NCBI RefSeq assembly: GCF_001625595.1
Contig: NZ_AUXT01000170.1
Location: forward strand, 1 to 50,952
Origin: Pseudoalteromonas luteoviolacea NCIMB 1942
GTDB lineage: Bacteria; Pseudomonadota; Gammaproteobacteria; Enterobacterales; Alteromonadaceae
Length of the DNA: 50,952 nucleotides
Direction: 5' to 3'
Made by a program: the position numbers and the translations under genes. Of the stretch, positions 47,785 to 50,952 are shown one piece after another; within the stretch, counting starts at the first letter, position 1; every line of letters begins with the position of its first letter. The notes below the pieces were generated by a model. The model saw nothing but the letters and a program-made list of their open reading frames with translations. It ran no database searches and had not been told where the DNA came from.

Positions 47785-49167
47785 CTAGTTTTTATAAAAA
47801 TAGCTCTCTTTCGTTATCGAAATGCTGCTATCTTCATTCGCGGAAATCGTAAAAGTAATTGGAATACGTTTGCCTTTCAGGTCATAACCATCAGCCGCTA
47901 TAGTGACTGGAACCAATAACATCTTACCTGCTTGAATCTCAATGCGCTCTGGCGCGGTTAATTTAGCATTATCTATCCCACTAAAGCTGACTCTATAGTG
48001 CATCATTTGCTGAGTTTTGTTAATAACACTCAAAGTGTAAGGGTTTTCAACCAGCCCTTCATAATTCACTCGATAAAGTGCATTTCTGTCTCTTATTACT
48101 GACGCTTCAATCGGGGTGCGATTGAACGTCCAAATAGCCATGGTAACGATAATCAAACAAAACAAACCAGCATAACCCACTAACTTAAGTCTAAATGGGC
48201 TCGATTTTTTGCCAGCAGTTTGATTTTCGCTGGTATACTTTATTAGTCCTTTGGCGTAACCAAACTTATCCATAGTATTGTCACAAGCATCGATACAAAG
48301 CCCACAATTAATACACTCATACTGCAGTCCATTACGGATATCAATCCCTGCAGGGCACACTTCAACACATAAATTACAATCTACGCAGTCGCCAAGTCCT
48401 TGTGCTTTATGATCAGATTTGCGTTTACGTCGACCTCTGTTTTCTCCTCTAATCGCGTCATACGCTACGACTAAGGTGTCTTTATCAAACATAACCGATT
48501 GAAAGCGTGAGTACGGACAAGCGACAGTGCACATTTTTTCACGTAAGAATCCAGCGTTACCGTACGTGCAAAACGCAAATAAGAATACCCAAAAGCTTAC
48601 TAACCCCGACCACTCCAATGTGAACATTTCTATATACAACGTTTTAGCAGGCACAAAATAGACCATAAATGAAGTCGCAGTAAAAACAGAAATAACTAAC
48701 CAAATAACATGCTTCGCAACTTTTTTTGTTGCTTTTTGGATGCTCCAGTCAGACTTATCTAGCTTTATCCTTTGATTGCTAGTTCCCTCTATCTTGTGCT
48801 CCACCCAAGTAAACATAAGCATCCAAATCGTTTGAGGGCAGGTGTAACCACACCAAACACGACCTAACCAATTTGTAACAAAGAAAAGGCCGAACGCGCC
48901 GGCCATAAAGACCCATGCAAGGATCATAAAGTCATGGGGAAGGAAGGTCTGACCGAAAATTCTAAACTGCTGACTCGCTACGTCTAATAAAACGGCTTGT
49001 TGGCCTTTGTAAGGTATCCAAGGGATAGCGACAAACACAAACATAAGGATCCAACCAAGATAACGACGGATTTTTTGGAAAAAGCCTTTTTGCTCACGGA
49101 TATAAATTGGGCCCTCTTGCTTATAGGGCTTTATAATCATATCTTCTTCTTTGATATCAAACTTCAT
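47785..49167 (-). CDS. ccoG: Cytochrome c oxidase accessory protein CcoG (FixG/RdxA)
   Basis: CcoG is a membrane iron-sulfur protein needed for cbb3 oxidase assembly, probably as a Cu(II) reductase. The 460 residues have about five membrane helices and several Cys motifs: CGYTCPQTIWMLMFTW near residue 110, CPYSRFQSVMF near 217, then two 4Fe-4S ferredoxin motifs, CVDCNLCVEVCP and CINCGLCIDACD, near 260-295. A periplasmic immunoglobulin-like C-terminal domain follows the last helix. The ATG at 49167 is given; an internal ATG at 49140 has a better ribosome-binding site (AAGAAG) and may be the true start. It is apart from the other cco genes, on the opposite strand, beyond the protease relic. Confidence 0.95.
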   Translation of the reverse strand: MKFDIKEEDMIIKPYKQEGPIYIREQKGFFQKIRRYLGWILMFVFVAIPWIPYKGQQAVLLDVASQQFRIFGQTFLPHDFMILAWVFMAGAFGLFFVTNWLGRVWCGYTCPQTIWMLMFTWVEHKIEGTSNQRIKLDKSDWSIQKATKKVAKHVIWLVISVFTATSFMVYFVPAKTLYIEMFTLEWSGLVSFWVFLFAFCTYGNAGFLREKMCTVACPYSRFQSVMFDKDTLVVAYDAIRGENRGRRKRKSDHKAQGLGDCVDCNLCVEVCPAGIDIRNGLQYECINCGLCIDACDNTMDKFGYAKGLIKYTSENQTAGKKSSPFRLKLVGYAGLFCLIIVTMAIWTFNRTPIEASVIRDRNALYRVNYEGLVENPYTLSVINKTQQMMHYRVSFSGIDNAKLTAPERIEIQAGKMLLVPVTIAADGYDLKGKRIPITFTISANEDSSISITKESYFYKN

Positions 49168-49207
49168 ATTACTTGCTTACAATAGTGAAATACACTCAAC
49201 ACTTTGC

Positions 49208-49231
49208 AACTTTCAGACCAAACTGAAAGTT
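49208..49231. promoter_or_regulatory. Perfect 9-bp inverted repeat upstream of ccoG
   Basis: AACTTTCAG at 49208-49216 and CTGAAAGTT at 49223-49231 flank a 6-base spacer, 41 bases before the ccoG ATG and 74 bases after the end of the sigma-54 regulator gene. No T tract follows on either strand, so an operator or an mRNA hairpin is more likely than a terminator. Confidence 0.45.
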
Positions 49232-49305
49232 TACTAAGCCACTGTTTTATATTAAATTAATAGTTTTTGACGTACAAAGAACTCGTTAAATATCGCGAGC
49301 AAGCG

Positions 49306-50745
49306 TTAAATATCACGGTTTTTGATAATATTGAGCTTTTTCATTTTAGACCGCAGAGTGCTTTCGTTAAGACCTAACTTTTCTGCTGCACCGAACTTTC
49401 CTGATATTTTCCAACCACATAATGCTAGAACCTTTGCAATATGACGTTTTTGTACCGCCTCCAAGCTTTGATTCTTATCGTCATCATGCGAATCAATCGC
49501 ACCTAAATCTAAAGGTTGGGACAAGTGCAGCGTATGACTGTGTGACAAGATGGCTTCACGCTCTAACACATTCTGCAATTCTCGAATATTACCTGGCCAA
49601 CTGTAAGCTTGCAGCTTTTTCAACGATTGTCTGGCAATGCCTTTAATTTGCTTTCCTAGGCGGACGTTCAATTTGTTTATCATGTTTGCGCAGAGCATTG
49701 GCAGGTCTTCCACTCTCTCACGTAATGGTGGAACTTTGATCGGAAAGACATTAAGACGGTAGTACAAATCCATTCTAAATGCGCCATCTTCGACCATTTT
49801 CCACAGATCACGGTTCGTTGCCGCGATAACTCGAATGTTCACAGAAATGGTTTTACTGCCACCGACTCTCTCAAACTCTTGCTCTTGCAATACCCTTAGC
49901 AGCTTACTTTGTGCTTCTTGTGGAAGTTCCCCAATTTCATCCAAGAACAAAGTACCATTATGAGCTAGCTCAAAACGCCCTTTCCTCTTATCGTGCGCAC
50001 CAGTGAACGCTCCTTTTTCATGACCAAAAAGCTCAGACTCCAAAAGACTTGGGGAAAAAGCAGCGCAGTTGACGCGTACAAATGGCATCTCAGAGCGTCC
50101 GCTTAAAAAGTGTAAATTTCTAGCAACTAGCTCTTTACCTGTACCATTTTCACCGAGGATCAGAACTGTACTATCCGTTTTACTAACCAGCTTTATTTGT
50201 TCGAGCATTCTGATAAACACATGACTTTCACCAACCAGCCCAGAGCCCTGCCAATTTTGATTTATTTCCGAGAGTAAATAACTGTTTTCATCTTTGAGTT
50301 GTTCTGACAAGCTCTGAACCTGTTTCAACGCAATTCTAAGTGCCTGCTCAGTCTCTACCTGTTGTGATATATCACGAAAAATAGCCACAGCACCGATGAT
50401 CTGGTCATCTCGAAAAACAGGTGTCGATGTGTACTCAACGGGAAAGCATGTGCCGTCCTTTCGCCAAAACACTTCACCTTTAACATATCGTGTTTCGCCA
50501 TCAAACATGGTTTTATAAATTTGGCACTCATCTGCGGGGTATTCGCTACCATCTGCATGGCTATGATGATGGTATTGATGAATTTTTTTACCCAGTAACT
50601 CCCCCGCTTCCCAACCGGTCATTTTTTCAGCTGCGGGATTAATAAATACAGCATTACCAGATAAGTCGAAACCATAGATCCCTTCCCCTACTGCATTGAG
50701 CAGTAATTTAGGATCATTTAAAAAGTGCTTAATAACAGAAGACAT
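49306..50745 (-). CDS. PAS-domain sigma-54-dependent transcriptional activator
   Basis: This 479-residue bacterial enhancer-binding protein has an N-terminal PAS domain (about 10-130) with VFINPAAEKMTGWEAGELLG and an unusual His-rich stretch (HQYHHHSHADGSEYP). A short coiled coil, then the AAA+ domain (about 170-405) follow. Walker A is GENGTGKE, the sigma-54 contact loop is GAFTGA, and Walker B is GTLFLDEIGELP. A Fis-type HTH ends the protein (AAEKLGLNESTLRSKMKKLN). The ATG at 50745 has GAGGGGG 4 bases upstream and is preferred over the open frame to 50784. No receiver domain is present, so the PAS domain or its cofactor is the input. Targets are unknown; the gene transcribed rightward past 50952 is one candidate. 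Confidence 0.92.
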   Translation of the reverse strand: MSSVIKHFLNDPKLLLNAVGEGIYGFDLSGNAVFINPAAEKMTGWEAGELLGKKIHQYHHHSHADGSEYPADECQIYKTMFDGETRYVKGEVFWRKDGTCFPVEYTSTPVFRDDQIIGAVAIFRDISQQVETEQALRIALKQVQSLSEQLKDENSYLLSEINQNWQGSGLVGESHVFIRMLEQIKLVSKTDSTVLILGENGTGKELVARNLHFLSGRSEMPFVRVNCAAFSPSLLESELFGHEKGAFTGAHDKRKGRFELAHNGTLFLDEIGELPQEAQSKLLRVLQEQEFERVGGSKTISVNIRVIAATNRDLWKMVEDGAFRMDLYYRLNVFPIKVPPLRERVEDLPMLCANMINKLNVRLGKQIKGIARQSLKKLQAYSWPGNIRELQNVLEREAILSHSHTLHLSQPLDLGAIDSHDDDKNQSLEAVQKRHIAKVLALCGWKISGKFGAAEKLGLNESTLRSKMKKLNIIKNRDI

Positions 50746-50810
50746 GATACCCCCTCGTGACATTTCACGAGTATAGTATCGCAAAGAAAATCTTCGTACT
50801 AATTAAGGTA

Positions 50811-50860
50811 GTCAGCATATGATCTTGATCAAAATATGCCATTTAATGTCAAATGCTGAC
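50811..50860. promoter_or_regulatory. 8-bp inverted repeat upstream of the sigma-54 activator gene
   Basis: GTCAGCAT at 50811-50818 and ATGCTGAC at 50853-50860 are exact inverted copies separated by 34 bases. They lie in the divergent region just before the regulator start and may be its binding sites. No -24/-12 sigma-54 promoter was found up to the right edge (50952), and no gene is seen there. Confidence 0.4.
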
Positions 50861-50952
50861 GGTTTCTTGACATACATGTCTGTAGAGATTCGTTGTTAAT
50901 ACCAATTTCATTAAATATTAAGTCACTTCAATCCATTCTCTTGAACACATTT

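Overview
The window is an A+T-rich chromosomal segment of a marine gammaproteobacterium, most likely Pseudoalteromonas or a close relative in Alteromonadales. The assignment rests on gene content and protein style: a mnmA-hflD-purB block, RoxA, an F7-like chemosensory cluster, a cbb3 oxidase cluster next to fnr and uspE, a long FabY-type ketosynthase and a GEVED/PKD metalloprotease relic. No rRNA, tRNA, CRISPR array or intact mobile element was seen.

Layout: (1) 1-343, decayed N-terminal part of an IS4-family transposase. (2) 489-6581, housekeeping genes rluE, mnmA-hflD-purB, roxA, a GNAT protein and a convergent DUF4826 gene. (3) 6730-17312, one long plus-strand chemosensory operon: MCP-like, cheY, STAS, cheA, MCP, cheW, cheW, cheR, cheB and a degenerate-GGDEF/EAL protein. 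It has CheA, CheW, CheR and CheB but no CheD or CheZ, and it ends in a probable c-di-GMP phosphodiesterase. (4) 17314-20438, lolC-lolD-lolE on the minus strand. (5) 20595-28860, a SulP transporter, a LysR regulator divergent from frmA-frmB (formaldehyde detoxification), FabY divergent from a GlxA/AraC regulator, and a GreA/GreB-like protein. (6) 28919-35024, a minus-strand cluster of unrecognised envelope genes: a 1024-aa lipoprotein, an outer-membrane-barrel-like protein and a 629-aa lipoprotein. The two lipoproteins share an ungapped Cys/EF-hand-like signature. (7) 35486-45245, a small lipoprotein, ccoNOQP, fixH, ccoI, ccoS, a SafE-like copper/cytochrome assembly gene, fnr and uspE. (8) 45246-47667, a gene-poor stretch with a 7-bp tandem repeat and a decayed secreted metalloprotease. 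(9) 47785-50745, ccoG and a PAS/sigma-54 activator on the minus strand.

Functionally the right third is a microaerobic respiration island: cbb3 oxidase, its Cu-import ATPase and assembly factors, the oxygen sensor FNR, and UspE, which has a well-matched FNR box at its promoter. The best candidate for something undescribed is the lipoprotein/barrel cluster in region 6. The chemosensory operon ending in an EAL protein is the second. All functional statements come from reading motifs by eye; no database search was run.
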